Positions 35,194-43,829 of a stretch of DNA of 64,000 bases are shown piece after piece. This DNA comes from Desulfobacteraceae bacterium (GTDB taxonomy: Bacteria > Desulfobacterota > Desulfobacteria > Desulfobacterales > Desulfosalsimonadaceae): contig JAABUA010000001.1 in NCBI GenBank assembly GCA_011389515.1, positions 53,231 to 117,230 on the forward strand. Reading direction: 5' to 3'. The first letter of the stretch is position 1; each line of letters starts with the position of its first letter. A program made the position numbers and the translations under genes. Under the pieces are notes generated by a model. It did no database searches and was not told the origin of the DNA. It saw nothing but the letters and a program-made list of their open reading frames with translations.

Positions 35194-36954
35194 TTACGCT
35201 CCTTTCTTTTTTCCGTTCAACTTTCTTTTTGGGGCTTTTTCCCAGTCAGCAGCCAGTTTCCCTTTGCGAAGCTCTTTCATCTTCGACTGTTCTTCAGTAA
35301 CAAATTGTTGTCTTTCTTTTTCTTCTTCAGCCAGAAGATCGAGTTCTTGAGATTCCGCGTCAAATTCGGCTCGCAGAGCGGCGATTTTTTCTTCAAAAGC
35401 TTTACGCTTGCGCTCCTGGTCTCGGCGTATGCGATCCGCCTCATGCCGGCGTTCCATTTCCGATGCTCTTTCCTGCGCTTCCTGGGCGGCCCGGGCGCTG
35501 CCGGTTAATGCCTCGCCGGAACCGGTATAGATATTGACCAGGTCGAGGCCCTGATTTGTAATCAAAAATTCCTGAAGTTGGTTGGAGTGATACATGCCCC
35601 TGGATTTTAAAATGTAGAGCCCCCGGTTGCGTTCGCCTTTGATTTCGATATCTCTTAAAAGAAGCCACGTATCGATGAGTGAAGAGATCTCTTCTCTCGT
35701 GCCTTCAGGGCTGTCTCCGGAATGGGTGAGATCCGTAAGGAAAGACGAAATCTTTTTCATCTTCAGATAGTCGATCAGGCGCGTTAAGACGGATTTGACC
35801 TCTGGCGCCGTTCCGGCGTCAATCAGGTTGCTGATGGGATCAACAATGAAAACCTGGGGCCTAAACGCTTCAATTACCTTGTGGAAGGTGACAAGATGCA
35901 TCTCCAGACCGTAAAGAGTGGGACGGGCGGAATGAAACTTGAGAAGCCCCTTTTTTACCCATTGATCGAGATCCAGGCCGATGGATTCCATATTGCGTAT
36001 GATCTGCCGGGGGGATTCCTCAAAGGCAAAATAGAGGCATCGCTCGCCCCGCCGGCAGGCGCTATCGGCAAAGGTCGCAGATAGACTTGTTTTGCCGGTG
36101 CCCGCGGTACCGCTAAGGAGAATGGTGCTGCCCTGGAAGAACCCCTTGCCGCCGAGCATGGCATCCAGCCTGTGAACGCCCGAGGAGATGCGTTCCTTGG
36201 AAACGGGGTAGTCGAGTCCCAGGGAAGTGATGGGAAGGACCGAGATGCCGTCCTCATCAATCAGGAAGGGATATTCGTCCGCGCCATGCGCCGCGCCGCG
36301 ATATTTGACGATACGCATGCGGCGGGTGGCAATTTGTCCAGTAATGCGGGAGTCCAGAAGAATCACGCAATCGGCGACATATTCTTCAAGACCGTATCGC
36401 GTCAGGGTCTTGTCGCCGCTTTCCCCCGTAACAATGGCCGTCACGCTGCGTCCTTTCAACCAGAGAAAAAGCCGTCGCAGCTCCGCCCGAAGGATCGTGG
36501 CATTTGGCAGCTCCGAGAAAAGAGCTTCGATGGTGTCTAAGACAACCCGCTTGGCGCCGATCGCATCAATGGCAGCACCTAAGCGGATGAATAATCCTTC
36601 CAGGTCGTATTCCCCCGTCTCCTCGATTTCGCTTCGCGTGATGCTTACATGATCGGTTTCGATCAGCCCACGCGACATCATTTCAGGCAGATCAAAACCA
36701 AGGGAGTAAAAGTTTTTTGCGAGATCCTGCGGCGTTTCCTCAAAGGTCATAAAGACCCCGGGTTCCCCGTATTCAATGGCGCCATGCATCAGAAATTCCA
36801 TGGCAAAAAGTGTCTTGCCGGAACCCGCGCCGCCGCAGACCAGGGTAGGTCTGTCTTTCGGAAGGCCTCCATTGGTGATCTGGTCCAGACCCCGGATGCC
36901 TGTCGGGCATTTTTCAACCGCGACCAGATCATGTTTTTCCATAACCATCATCAT
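35194..36954 (-). CDS. kaiC: KaiC-like ATPase with coiled-coil tail
   Basis: 586 residues with two RecA-like domains. CI has Walker A GGAGSGKT (41-48) and catalytic pair E72-E73. CII has GTAGTGKT (282-289) and E312-E313. The CII phosphorylation site, Ser-Thr in cyanobacteria, reads Ser424-Ser425 here. A C-terminal ~110-residue coiled coil (~485-560) replaces the KaiA-binding peptide. Several ATGs (36954, 36951, 36948, 36942) lie after GGGAG, so the exact start is uncertain. It heads a kaiC-kaiB-kaiB-activator operon in a non-phototroph, so it is more likely a stress or timing switch than a circadian oscillator. Confidence 0.92.
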   Translation of the reverse strand: MMMVMEKHDLVAVEKCPTGIRGLDQITNGGLPKDRPTLVCGGAGSGKTLFAMEFLMHGAIEYGEPGVFMTFEETPQDLAKNFYSLGFDLPEMMSRGLIETDHVSITRSEIEETGEYDLEGLFIRLGAAIDAIGAKRVVLDTIEALFSELPNATILRAELRRLFLWLKGRSVTAIVTGESGDKTLTRYGLEEYVADCVILLDSRITGQIATRRMRIVKYRGAAHGADEYPFLIDEDGISVLPITSLGLDYPVSKERISSGVHRLDAMLGGKGFFQGSTILLSGTAGTGKTSLSATFADSACRRGERCLYFAFEESPRQIIRNMESIGLDLDQWVKKGLLKFHSARPTLYGLEMHLVTFHKVIEAFRPQVFIVDPISNLIDAGTAPEVKSVLTRLIDYLKMKKISSFLTDLTHSGDSPEGTREEISSLIDTWLLLRDIEIKGERNRGLYILKSRGMYHSNQLQEFLITNQGLDLVNIYTGSGEALTGSARAAQEAQERASEMERRHEADRIRRDQERKRKAFEEKIAALRAEFDAESQELDLLAEEEKERQQFVTEEQSKMKELRKGKLAADWEKAPKRKLNGKKKGA

Positions 36955-36965
36955 CTCCCAATAGT

Positions 36966-37090
36966 GATGGCACCGTAAAAATCCAATATCTGCGTTATGT
37001 GCGATTCCTCAGAATTTACATCACGCCAAAGTTGTGACTGCATTCTTCGAAATCGCGCAAGCCTTGATCTCGAACTTTTACGGCACCATC
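36966..37090. repeat. MITE-like element, copy K
   Basis: About 125 bp with inverted ends (gatggcaccgtaaaa ... cttttacggcaccatc) and a related copy at 59451-59602. Shared internal words include ccaatatctgcgtta, tgcattcttcgaaat and gcaagccttgatct. There is no coding capacity. Confidence 0.8.
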
Positions 37091-37357
37091 TGAAAACCGA
37101 GTATTCGTTAGAGACGCCGCGAGTGAAAAAGACAGTGGATCACGTTCCCGTCTTTGTCGAACTTGCCGCGAAGCCTTATGCTATTTGTTGTTATATTAAA
37201 AATCATAACCCGGATTTAATTTATATCAAGTAATTGGTGCTGTTTTTTTTGCTTAAAAACATGGAAAAAGGTCTTATATCGTCTTTTTTTTGAAGCTTCC
37301 TCGGGGGTCTCTTTGGCGGGTTAAAAACAAAAGGTAAGCGCACGTCCGATAATGTTA

Positions 37358-37383
37358 TAGAGACGAGGCATGCCTTGTCTCTA
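37358..37383. repeat. palindrome, TAGAGACA family copy 1
   Basis: 26 bp, TAGAGACGAGGCA followed by TGCCTTGTCTCTA, pairing along its whole length with one G-T wobble. Related to 43129-43158. Confidence 0.75.
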
Positions 37384-37482
37384 CATCTGACAGACGCATA
37401 GGCAGCTCAAGGGGGCGGGTTATTGTCTTTTATTTATTGTCGGTCAGCGTTTCACATACCTTGTCGGCAAGGGCCAATTCTT

Positions 37483-37529
37483 TGCAATCCGGCAGACACC
37501 TTTTCAAAAACGGTATCTGCCGGATTGCA
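37483..37529. repeat. 18-bp inverted repeat beyond outer-membrane protein gene
   Basis: 37483-37500 and 37512-37529 are inverted repeats with one mismatch and an 11-bp loop. It lies 30 bp after the stop of the minus-strand gene ending at 37559. No T-run follows in that direction, so it is not a canonical intrinsic terminator. Confidence 0.6.
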
Positions 37530-37558
37530 TATTAAAAAATAACCCAACTTGCGAACAC

Positions 37559-38071
37559 TTAGAACCGAAAGCCGATGCCCAAAAGGTATACAAACCGTCC
37601 ATCATCGAAATTATCATCCGCGTCTTTTACGTCTTCGAAGAGAAACTGGTATTCGATGCCTGCAAGGATAAAAGTGGTGTCATTAACAAAAAATTTCACA
37701 CCGCCTTCGGGTCCCGCGATAAATTGTTCCTTGACCGTATCGCCATATAAATAGCCAATATTAACGCCAAGGTAGGGATACCAGGTCAGCATATCGAAAT
37801 TATAATCAAAGGCTACACGGGTGGACGCATTCCAGTCGTTACTGCCGGGACGATCGGCAAATGAAATCCCTTGCCGCAACACCACTTCAAAATTCCGTGT
37901 CATGAAATATCCCAGTCCGGCTTCAGCATTGAGCGTGGTGCCATTAAAACTTTCGTCGCTGGATCCGCTGCCGCCCAATGTCAATTCCTTATCCCCTTGC
38001 TCGTAAGCAATGGCAGTGGGTACGACAAACAGCATGGATATTACGATAAGCAAAAGCATCAGTTTTTTCAT
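37559..38071 (-). CDS. outer-membrane beta-barrel protein
   Basis: 170 residues with a Sec signal peptide (~1-22, LLIVISMLFVVPTAIA) and alternating beta-strands typical of an 8-stranded barrel; the last residues, VYLLGIGFRF, end in Phe. No adhesin or porin family is recognised. A long leader (~255 nt) with hairpins and a sigma-54-type promoter lies upstream. Confidence 0.8.
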   Translation of the reverse strand: MKKLMLLLIVISMLFVVPTAIAYEQGDKELTLGGSGSSDESFNGTTLNAEAGLGYFMTRNFEVVLRQGISFADRPGSNDWNASTRVAFDYNFDMLTWYPYLGVNIGYLYGDTVKEQFIAGPEGGVKFFVNDTTFILAGIEYQFLFEDVKDADDNFDDGRFVYLLGIGFRF

Positions 38072-38337
38072 TTTTCAAACTCCTTTGATTTAAGTAAAAG
38101 ATTATTGATGATTTAACCACTACCAGCCCGACCCCGGTGCTGGGCTCCTCTCTCTATGGCCGACTATGGGGCCGATCGGGATTATCCCGAAAAATAGCCG
38201 GTATTTGAAATTCCCGCAGGATTGTCGAAAGTGACATTTATGCGTCTCTCTCTTAATAATAATATAATTGCGTGACAACGCCACCCCTGGACTCAATTAC
38301 CGTTTCCGGCGATTGTTTTTCTCACTGCTTTCAATAT

Positions 38338-38353
38338 TTCAATTGTTGTGCCA
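38338..38353 (-). promoter_or_regulatory. candidate sigma-54 promoter of outer-membrane protein gene
   Basis: Minus strand TGGCAC-N5-TTGAA (-24 box 38353-38348, -12 box 38342-38338). The -12 box deviates from TTGCA/T. Identical hexamer and spacing occur at 39284-39299. Confidence 0.5.
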
Positions 38354-38446
38354 GAATAGCGGCTATTATGGCAGAATCTCATATAGATTTGATTTTTAAT
38401 GGTAATTAATGAACTTTCAGGAAAGCAATCAACACCCTGATAAAAA

Positions 38447-38472
38447 GGCCATATACAACCTTGTGGCCATAT
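38447..38472 (-). promoter_or_regulatory. candidate activator site (UAS), cassette 1
   Basis: Two GGCCATAT boxes (38447-38454, 38465-38472), 18 bp period, 94 bp upstream of the -24 box. Confidence 0.5.
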
Positions 38473-38528
38473 AAGACCTTTTTACCGAGCCCTGCCTCTA
38501 TTTTCTGCCGATATATCACACAAGAGGC

Positions 38529-39206
38529 CTATTGCTTGCTGCTCCTGCGCCTCCTGCCAAATGTTGCAATGCCAAGCAGCCCGGCACCCATGAGAAACAT
38601 AATCGCCGGTTCTGTAACTTGCTGTGTAGTAGAATTAAATACGGAAAGATGGCTGATTTCTACATCACTTCCGAATCCCAATGCACGAAGATCACCTGGA
38701 TCCCAAATCCCGTTGGATACCGACGGATCCAGCCAGTACAGTGCATATGCCTGAGCATCCTTCAATGCGTAGAATTCAACAGCGGCACCACTTACAGACC
38801 ACTGGTTACCTTCCACAGTGAGAATTCCGTTTTCGCCTGTAACTGCATTCCCACCGCCAACGTTCTCAGCCTTGTCAGCCATAACGACATCTATGGACCC
38901 AAAGTAGCCAAGGTTACCGGTCCAGATCGTCTCATTGGAATACCATACAGTACCGGGTGACCAGCCATCCCCAAACATATACCCAGCCCGCAATACCTCT
39001 TCAACATTTGCAGGCAGATCATTGCCAAAATTTCCTTGAACCCCCCGTCCTGATCCAGCAGTCGCCATGTACAGCAAAGAGCCTGTATTGAGTCCATCCG
39101 CTACGGGCGTGTACTCAATCGATGTCGACCATGCCGTTGAAAGAAATAAAAAAAACCCCATGACCGCCATTACAGTGATTTTTACAAAACCAAATGTCTT
39201 TTTCAT
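38529..39206 (-). CDS. PEP-CTERM-sorted exported protein
   Basis: 225 residues: signal peptide (~1-28), a beta-rich domain of unknown function and a C-terminal sorting signal TEPAIMFLMGAGLLGIATFGRRRR (Pro-Ala replacing the usual EP region, a hydrophobic helix, then a basic cluster), the PEP-CTERM layout. Exosortase should process it; no exosortase gene is in the window. ATG 39206 has AAGGAAGG upstream. A sigma-54-type promoter cassette precedes it. Confidence 0.85.
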   Translation of the reverse strand: MKKTFGFVKITVMAVMGFFLFLSTAWSTSIEYTPVADGLNTGSLLYMATAGSGRGVQGNFGNDLPANVEEVLRAGYMFGDGWSPGTVWYSNETIWTGNLGYFGSIDVVMADKAENVGGGNAVTGENGILTVEGNQWSVSGAAVEFYALKDAQAYALYWLDPSVSNGIWDPGDLRALGFGSDVEISHLSVFNSTTQQVTEPAIMFLMGAGLLGIATFGRRRRSSKQ

Positions 39207-39283
39207 AACGCACCTTCCTTGATTCAGAGTTATACATCCCGGAAACCGTTTCCGGAGATTGTTTTGCTTGCTGCTTTCAATAA

Positions 39284-39299
39284 TTCAATTGTTGTGCCA
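39284..39299 (-). promoter_or_regulatory. candidate sigma-54 promoter of PEP-CTERM gene
   Basis: Minus strand TGGCAC-N5-TTGAA (-24 box 39299-39294, -12 box 39288-39284); predicted start near 39273, giving a leader of about 66 nt. Confidence 0.52.
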
Positions 39300-39399
39300 A
39301 GAATCCGACTATTATGGAAAAATCTTATATGTTATTGATTTTTATAGATAATGACCTAAGAATGAACTTTCAGGAAAGGAATTAACAGCCTTATAAAAC

Positions 39400-39425
39400 G
39401 GCCACATATTACCCTGTGGCCATAT
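39400..39425 (-). promoter_or_regulatory. candidate activator site (UAS), cassette 2
   Basis: GGCCACAT (39400-39407) and GGCCATAT (39418-39425), 18-bp period, 101 bp upstream of the -24 box. The pair also forms the dyad GGCCACA-N8-TGTGGCC. Confidence 0.5.
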
Positions 39426-39541
39426 AAGACCTCGTTTGGGGAGTTTTATGGAATTGGCTGGAAATTGATTTTTTCGGGAAGGGGAACAATCTCAGGCACG
39501 ATCCTGGGCATTTAAAACGGGAGATTCAAGCGGGGCTATTT

Positions 39542-40312
39542 TCAAACATATATCATTTTCCTTGTCATGCCGCCATCTGTAATGAAATTCTGGCCGGTAA
39601 CAAATCCCGCTTCTTCACTGGCAAGCCAGGACACTAGTGCCGCAACGTCTTCAGGTGTCCCGACCCGACCCGCCGGGTGCTGGGCATGATCTTCCCTCGT
39701 GAACTCCGGTTCGATGCGCTGCACTTTTTTCTGCCACTGCCCGGTTTCTATCCACCCCGGGCTGATGCAATTGACACGCACCTTCGGGCCCAGGCTTACC
39801 GCCAGGGCATGGGTCAGGGCCACGATGCCGCCTTTGGATGCCGAATAAGGCTCGGTGTGTGGTTCTGACTGGAACGCCCGCGTGGAGGCGATATTTATTA
39901 TACAGCCCCGGGTCTTTTCCAGGCAGGCAGCTGCGTGCTTTGCAAAAAGAAAGCACCCTGTAAGGTTTACGTTTATTACCCGCTGCCACTGTTCAAGGGA
40001 CAATGTGGTTACAGGCACCCCGAAAAAACCGCTGGTTCCGGCGTTGCAGACCAGCACGTCCAGTCTGCCAAACCGGGCAATTGTTTCGGAAAGGGCATTT
40101 TCGGCGTCCTTTTCATCTGAAACGTCGCAAACAGTCACAAAGAGGGCATCTGGTCGGTTTATGTCGGCTTCGGTTTCCTTGCAGGCCTCTTTGTCGGCAT
40201 CTGCAATCACTACGTTATTGCCATCCGACAGGAACCGTTCCGCAATTGCCCTGCCGATGCCCTGGGCCCCTCCGGTTACAAGAGCCGTTCTTTCCGGACT
40301 GCTGCCAGTCAT
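39542..40312 (-). CDS. short-chain dehydrogenase/reductase
   Basis: 256 residues from ATG 40312 (GCAGGAG upstream; an extended frame to 40366 is not favoured). Classical SDR motifs: cofactor TGGAQGIG, structural NAG in VCNAGTSG, catalytic Ser in INIAST, YSASK and the C-terminal GQNFITDGGM. D-residue after the second strand (VIADAD) suggests NAD preference. Substrate unknown. It starts 47 bp after NfnB. Confidence 0.9.
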   Translation of the reverse strand: MTGSSPERTALVTGGAQGIGRAIAERFLSDGNNVVIADADKEACKETEADINRPDALFVTVCDVSDEKDAENALSETIARFGRLDVLVCNAGTSGFFGVPVTTLSLEQWQRVINVNLTGCFLFAKHAAACLEKTRGCIINIASTRAFQSEPHTEPYSASKGGIVALTHALAVSLGPKVRVNCISPGWIETGQWQKKVQRIEPEFTREDHAQHPAGRVGTPEDVAALVSWLASEEAGFVTGQNFITDGGMTRKMIYV

Positions 40313-40359
40313 ATAAAAACTCCTGCTTTTGCCTTTTAGGTCGCTGAATCCGGAACAAC

Positions 40360-41772
40360 CTACCACCCCCAGCTCAGGTAGTTATGGATGGAGTCGGAAG
40401 CGATTCTTCCCGCTCCCATGGCGAGAATGACCGTGGCCTGACCGGTTACGATGTCTCCCCCGGCCCAAACGCCTTTCTTGGTGGTTTTCCCGGTTCCGGG
40501 ATCAATGAGAATATAGCCCCGCCGGTCGAGCCAGATTTCCGGGTCGGTGCGGGTCAACAGGGGGTTGGCGCTCGCGCCCACGGCAATGATGACCATGTCG
40601 CATTCCATGACATAGTCCGAGTCTTCCACCGGTACCGGCCTTCTGCGGCCGGATTCATCGGGCTCGCCGAGCTCCATCTGAAGGACTTCCATTCCCGTGA
40701 GCCGGTCGTTTTCATCCCCGATGAACCGGACGGGGCTGGTCAGGAGATGAAATTCGATCCCTTCTTCTTCTGCATGGTGGATTTCCTCCGCCCGGGCCGG
40801 CATTTCCTCCCTGGAACGGCGGTAGACGATCCGTACCCGGTCTGCCCCCAATCGCATGGCGGTTCGGGCGGAATCCATGGCCACGTTGCCGGCCCCGATG
40901 ACGACGACGTTTTTGCCCAGGGCCATGGGCGTGTCGTATTCCGGGAACCGGTATCCTTTCATGAGATTGGCGCGGGTGAGGTATTCATTGGCGGAATAGA
41001 TGCCGATCAGGTTTTCTCCTTCAATGTTCAAAAAGCTGGGCAGTCCGGCGCCGACGCCGATGAATACGGCGTCATATCCCTGTTCGAACAGCTCGTCGAG
41101 GGAGACTGTCCGGCCCACCACGGTGTTGAGCTCGATCTGCAGGCCCAGTTTTTCGAGAAACTCGATCTCCGCAGCCACGATGTCCTTGGGCAGCCGGAAT
41201 TCGGGAATTCCATAGACCAAAACCCCGCCCGGCTTGTGAAAGGCTTCCATCATGGTCACGTCATGCCCCTTGAGCAAAAGATCGCCGGCCACGGTAAGGC
41301 CTGAGGGCCCGGAGCCCACAACAGCCACTTTCCTGCCGGTAGCCGGCGCTTTTTTCGGAAGCTTCCCGGTGCCGTGCATCCGCTCCCAATCGGCCGCAAA
41401 GCGCTCCAAATGTCCGATGGCCAGTGAATCCCCCTTTTTGCCCAGCACGCATTCCCCCTCGCACTGGATCTCCTGGGGGCAGACCCGGCCGCACACTGCC
41501 GGCAGGCTGTTTTTCTCGCGGATTTTGCCGATCGCCCCGCTATAGTCTCCGGCTGCAATAGCTTTAACAAACGCCGGGATATCGATTTCTACCGGGCATC
41601 CGCTGACGCATGTAGGTTTTTTGCAGTCCAGGCAGCGGCCGGCCTCTGTTACGGCCGTATTCTCGTCATAGCCCAGGGGGACTTCGTCGAAATTGCGCCG
41701 CCGCTCATCCGGGTTTTGTTCGGGCATGGGCTGGCGGGGTATTTTTTCCTTTTTCGCCTGTTTTTCTGCCAT
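40360..41772 (-). CDS. nfnB: NfnB/glutamate synthase small-subunit-like NADPH flavoprotein
   Basis: 470 residues with an N-terminal double [4Fe-4S] region (CLDCKKPTCVSGCPVEIDIP and CGRVCPQEIQCEGECVLG) and two dinucleotide-binding folds (VAVVGSGPSGLTVAGDL; VVVIGAGNVAMDSARTA). This is the layout of the large subunit of NADH-dependent ferredoxin:NADP oxidoreductase. The adjacent small-subunit gene supports NfnAB rather than glutamate synthase, since no GltB is nearby. It would perform electron-bifurcating transhydrogenation in the cytoplasm. Confidence 0.88.
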   Translation of the reverse strand: MAEKQAKKEKIPRQPMPEQNPDERRRNFDEVPLGYDENTAVTEAGRCLDCKKPTCVSGCPVEIDIPAFVKAIAAGDYSGAIGKIREKNSLPAVCGRVCPQEIQCEGECVLGKKGDSLAIGHLERFAADWERMHGTGKLPKKAPATGRKVAVVGSGPSGLTVAGDLLLKGHDVTMMEAFHKPGGVLVYGIPEFRLPKDIVAAEIEFLEKLGLQIELNTVVGRTVSLDELFEQGYDAVFIGVGAGLPSFLNIEGENLIGIYSANEYLTRANLMKGYRFPEYDTPMALGKNVVVIGAGNVAMDSARTAMRLGADRVRIVYRRSREEMPARAEEIHHAEEEGIEFHLLTSPVRFIGDENDRLTGMEVLQMELGEPDESGRRRPVPVEDSDYVMECDMVIIAVGASANPLLTRTDPEIWLDRRGYILIDPGTGKTTKKGVWAGGDIVTGQATVILAMGAGRIASDSIHNYLSWGW

Positions 41773-41819
41773 ATAGATATTCCTTTGTCACGGGACAGCT
41801 GCGGCAGGATGCCGGGAAT

Positions 41820-42656
41820 TTACCGGGCGTCCCGTATGGCGCAGAATTCCCTGTGGGTTTGTTTTTCCTGGTCCTCGTATGCCGCAAGCCGCCGGGAAAG
41901 GTTATCGAAATCGACCTGGTGGCCGTCGAATTCCGGGCCGTCCACACAAGCGAACTTCGTTTCCCCGCCGACGCTGACCCGGCATCCGCCGCACATGCCG
42001 GTGCCGTCGATCATGATCGGGTTCAGGCTGACCAGCGTTTTCACATCGTATTCCGCAGTCAACCGGGAAACGAACTTCATCATGGGGACCGGCCCGATGG
42101 CGATCACCAGGTCCACGGTCCGGGAATCTAAGACTTCTTTGAGCTTGTCCGTAACAAAGCCCTTAAGCCCGTAGCTTCCGTCATCGGTGCAGAGATGGAG
42201 TTCATCCGATACGTTTTCCATCTTGTCGCGCAAAAGGAGCAGGTCTTTCGTCCGGGCCCCGAGAATGCTGATCACCTGATTGCCGGCCTCCTTGAACCCT
42301 CGGGTGATGGGATACAAAACGGCAATGCCCGTACCGCCCCCCACGCAGACAACGGTACCCGCCTTTTCAATATCGGTCGGCTTCCCAAGGGGGCCGATCA
42401 CGTCCTGATAGACATCCCCTGCCGCCAGGGCGCTGAAGAGTACGGTCGATTTTCCCACCACCATGTAAATCACGGTGATGGTCCCCTCCTCCGGATTTGT
42501 ATCCGATATGGTCAGGGGGATGCGCTCACCGGTTTCAGTGGCCTTGAGGATGACGAACTGGCCCGGTTTGGCTTTTTGAGCGATGCGCGGTGCACGGATG
42601 TCATTCCGGATAATCGAACCATCACCCAGTACTTCTCTTTCCGTAATTTCAAACAT
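41820..42656 (-). CDS. nfnA: NfnA-type FAD/NAD(P)-binding subunit
   Basis: 278 residues from ATG 42656, preceded by GAGGG; the frame extends to 42764 but without a ribosome-binding site. FAD domain RIPLTISDTNPEEGTITVIYMVVGKST, NAD domain VVCVGGGTGIAVLYP and a [2Fe-2S] cysteine cluster MCGGCRVSVGGETKFACVDG. This matches NfnA/SudB and dihydroorotate-dehydrogenase electron-transfer subunits; the partner NfnB lies 47 bp downstream. Confidence 0.9.
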   Translation of the reverse strand: MFEITEREVLGDGSIIRNDIRAPRIAQKAKPGQFVILKATETGERIPLTISDTNPEEGTITVIYMVVGKSTVLFSALAAGDVYQDVIGPLGKPTDIEKAGTVVCVGGGTGIAVLYPITRGFKEAGNQVISILGARTKDLLLLRDKMENVSDELHLCTDDGSYGLKGFVTDKLKEVLDSRTVDLVIAIGPVPMMKFVSRLTAEYDVKTLVSLNPIMIDGTGMCGGCRVSVGGETKFACVDGPEFDGHQVDFDNLSRRLAAYEDQEKQTHREFCAIRDAR

Positions 42657-42793
42657 GATGCCCTCTTGTATACAAATAGCGTTATACGGAATGCCCCCGG
42701 GGCACCCCTTGTGGATAATGACGCAGAATGATAAAAGTATAATAAGGACTTGGGGATGTGGCAACCGCTGCGGCAGGAGAATGTATTGCGACC

Positions 42794-43087
42794 TTATTCC
42801 TGGACGCTTACTTCGTATCTTTCTCCGGCGGGTGGCCCAGCAAGTACATCCGCCAGTTTGCCCATGAGTTCACGGTAGTGCGGGCTAGATTCAAATGCTG
42901 TCAAATCGGCTTCTGTTTCCCATAGGTTGATAGAGATGGCTTTACCGGTATCGCGCTGGGTAAGGAGGAACTGTCCTTTGAATCCCTTCTGCTCATGCAA
43001 CACCGGCACGATGGTATCCTTGACTATGCGGGTTGCTTCATCAATTTTGCCAGATTGAAATTGAACATTCACGGCTCGCGCATACAT
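42794..43087 (-). CDS. putative quinol monooxygenase, ABM fold
   Basis: 97 residues from ATG 43087 with AAGGAGG upstream. Alpha-beta barrel fold: MYARAVNVQFQSGKIDEATRIVKDTIVPVLHEQKGFKGQFLL and NLWETEADLTAFESSPHYREL. It lies upstream of nfnA with 137 bp between. Function as quinol monooxygenase is by family only. Confidence 0.78.
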   Translation of the reverse strand: MYARAVNVQFQSGKIDEATRIVKDTIVPVLHEQKGFKGQFLLTQRDTGKAISINLWETEADLTAFESSPHYRELMGKLADVLAGPPAGERYEVSVQE

Positions 43088-43128
43088 GGTTGACCTCCTT
43101 TTCAATTGTAACGTTATTTCCAGAAATC

Positions 43129-43158
43129 CGTAGAGACAAGGCATGCATTGTCTCTACG
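43129..43158. repeat. palindrome, TAGAGACA family copy 2
   Basis: 11-bp perfect arms CGTAGAGACAA and TTGTCTCTACG around an 8-nt loop containing GCATGC. Related to the palindrome at 37358-37383. Located 42 bp upstream of the ABM gene start. Confidence 0.8.
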
Positions 43159-43361
43159 TTATCATTATAATCATAAATTATCCTTTGTATACAGGACGGT
43201 CCCATCGGGTCGATGGCAAAACAATCCTGGCAGACGGCTATGGCACGGCAAATTTTATTACAATAGATTTCCCGCTTTTTGCTTGCGGCGATTATTCGTA
43301 TGGTTATTTTTTCAATATGCGTTGCGTAAATTGTAATACCTAAATAAAGGGGAGGTTGAAA

Positions 43362-43829
43362 ATGACCAATTATCGCTGGAGAATGATTTTTTTCGCTGCA
43401 ATGTTTGTTTTCCTTATAATCAGCCTGTCCATGTACGGCTGCGGGGGGGATGAGGAGCAGACGGACATGCAGGATGTTCAGCAGGAAGCGCAGGATGCTG
43501 CCCAGACGGTCCAAGAATCTGCCGGAGAACAGAAAGACGAAGTTTTGGGTGAAGCCGAATCTGCGCTTGAAAAAGCTGATGAGCAAATCGAGGAATTGAG
43601 CGCACAGATAGAAGACAAATGGGAGAATATGGATGCGGCCACCCGGGAGCAGGCCAATGAAACATTGGATGCGCTCAAGGAAAAAAGACAGGCTCTGGCC
43701 GATGAAATAAATGACATGAAAGACAGTACGGCTGATGGGTTTGATGAGATGAAGGAAGGCTTCTGGGATGGCTATGAATCGCTGAAGGATTCCCTGGACG
43801 ATGCGTGGCAGGAGATTGAGAACATTTAA
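43362..43829 (+). CDS. coiled-coil lipoprotein
   Basis: 155 residues from ATG 43362, with GGGGAGG seven bases upstream (a TTG at 43356 is also in frame). The leader ends in SLSMYGC, a lipobox-like sequence, followed by an acidic coiled coil (QQEAQDAAQTVQESAGEQKDEVLGEAESALEKADEQIEELSAQI). Likely a periplasmic lipoprotein; no enzyme motif. Confidence 0.8.
   Translation: MTNYRWRMIFFAAMFVFLIISLSMYGCGGDEEQTDMQDVQQEAQDAAQTVQESAGEQKDEVLGEAESALEKADEQIEELSAQIEDKWENMDAATREQANETLDALKEKRQALADEINDMKDSTADGFDEMKEGFWDGYESLKDSLDDAWQEIENI

Larger units (their letters stand above)
36955..37558. other. intergenic region, repeats only
   Basis: No gene is supported. It contains a MITE-like element (36966-37090), a palindrome of the TAGAGACA family (37358-37383) and an inverted repeat (37483-37529). 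The promoter of the kai operon must lie here but I could not identify it. Confidence 0.6.
38072..38528. other. intergenic region: structured leader and promoter cassette 1
   Basis: 457 bp without a supported gene. On the minus strand it holds a predicted leader of ~255 nt with two hairpins: CGGGA/TCCCG (38177-38189) and AGCCC/GGGCT (38125-38146). The promoter cassette (38299-38483) is a diverged duplicate of 39245-39432. I considered a cyclic-di-GMP riboswitch for the leader but do not see its conserved core. Confidence 0.55.
39207..39541. other. intergenic region with promoter cassette 2
   Basis: 335 bp without a gene. The cassette at 39245-39432 aligns with 38299-38483 across the -12/-24 region, the spacer (including atgaactttcaggaaag) and the box pair. 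Beyond it nothing is recognised. Confidence 0.55.

Noticed and set aside
37483..37529. intrinsic terminator
   Set aside because: The hairpin is strong but no T-run follows on either strand, so only an inverted repeat is reported.
38072..38330. cyclic-di-GMP riboswitch in the leader of the outer-membrane protein gene
   Set aside because: A CACGCA...GACGCA resemblance exists but the conserved core and tetraloop-receptor parts are absent.
43220..43260. TGGCAC-like sigma-54 promoter before the coiled-coil lipoprotein
   Set aside because: The -24 box is present but no acceptable -12 box lies at the right distance, and no paired box is found upstream.
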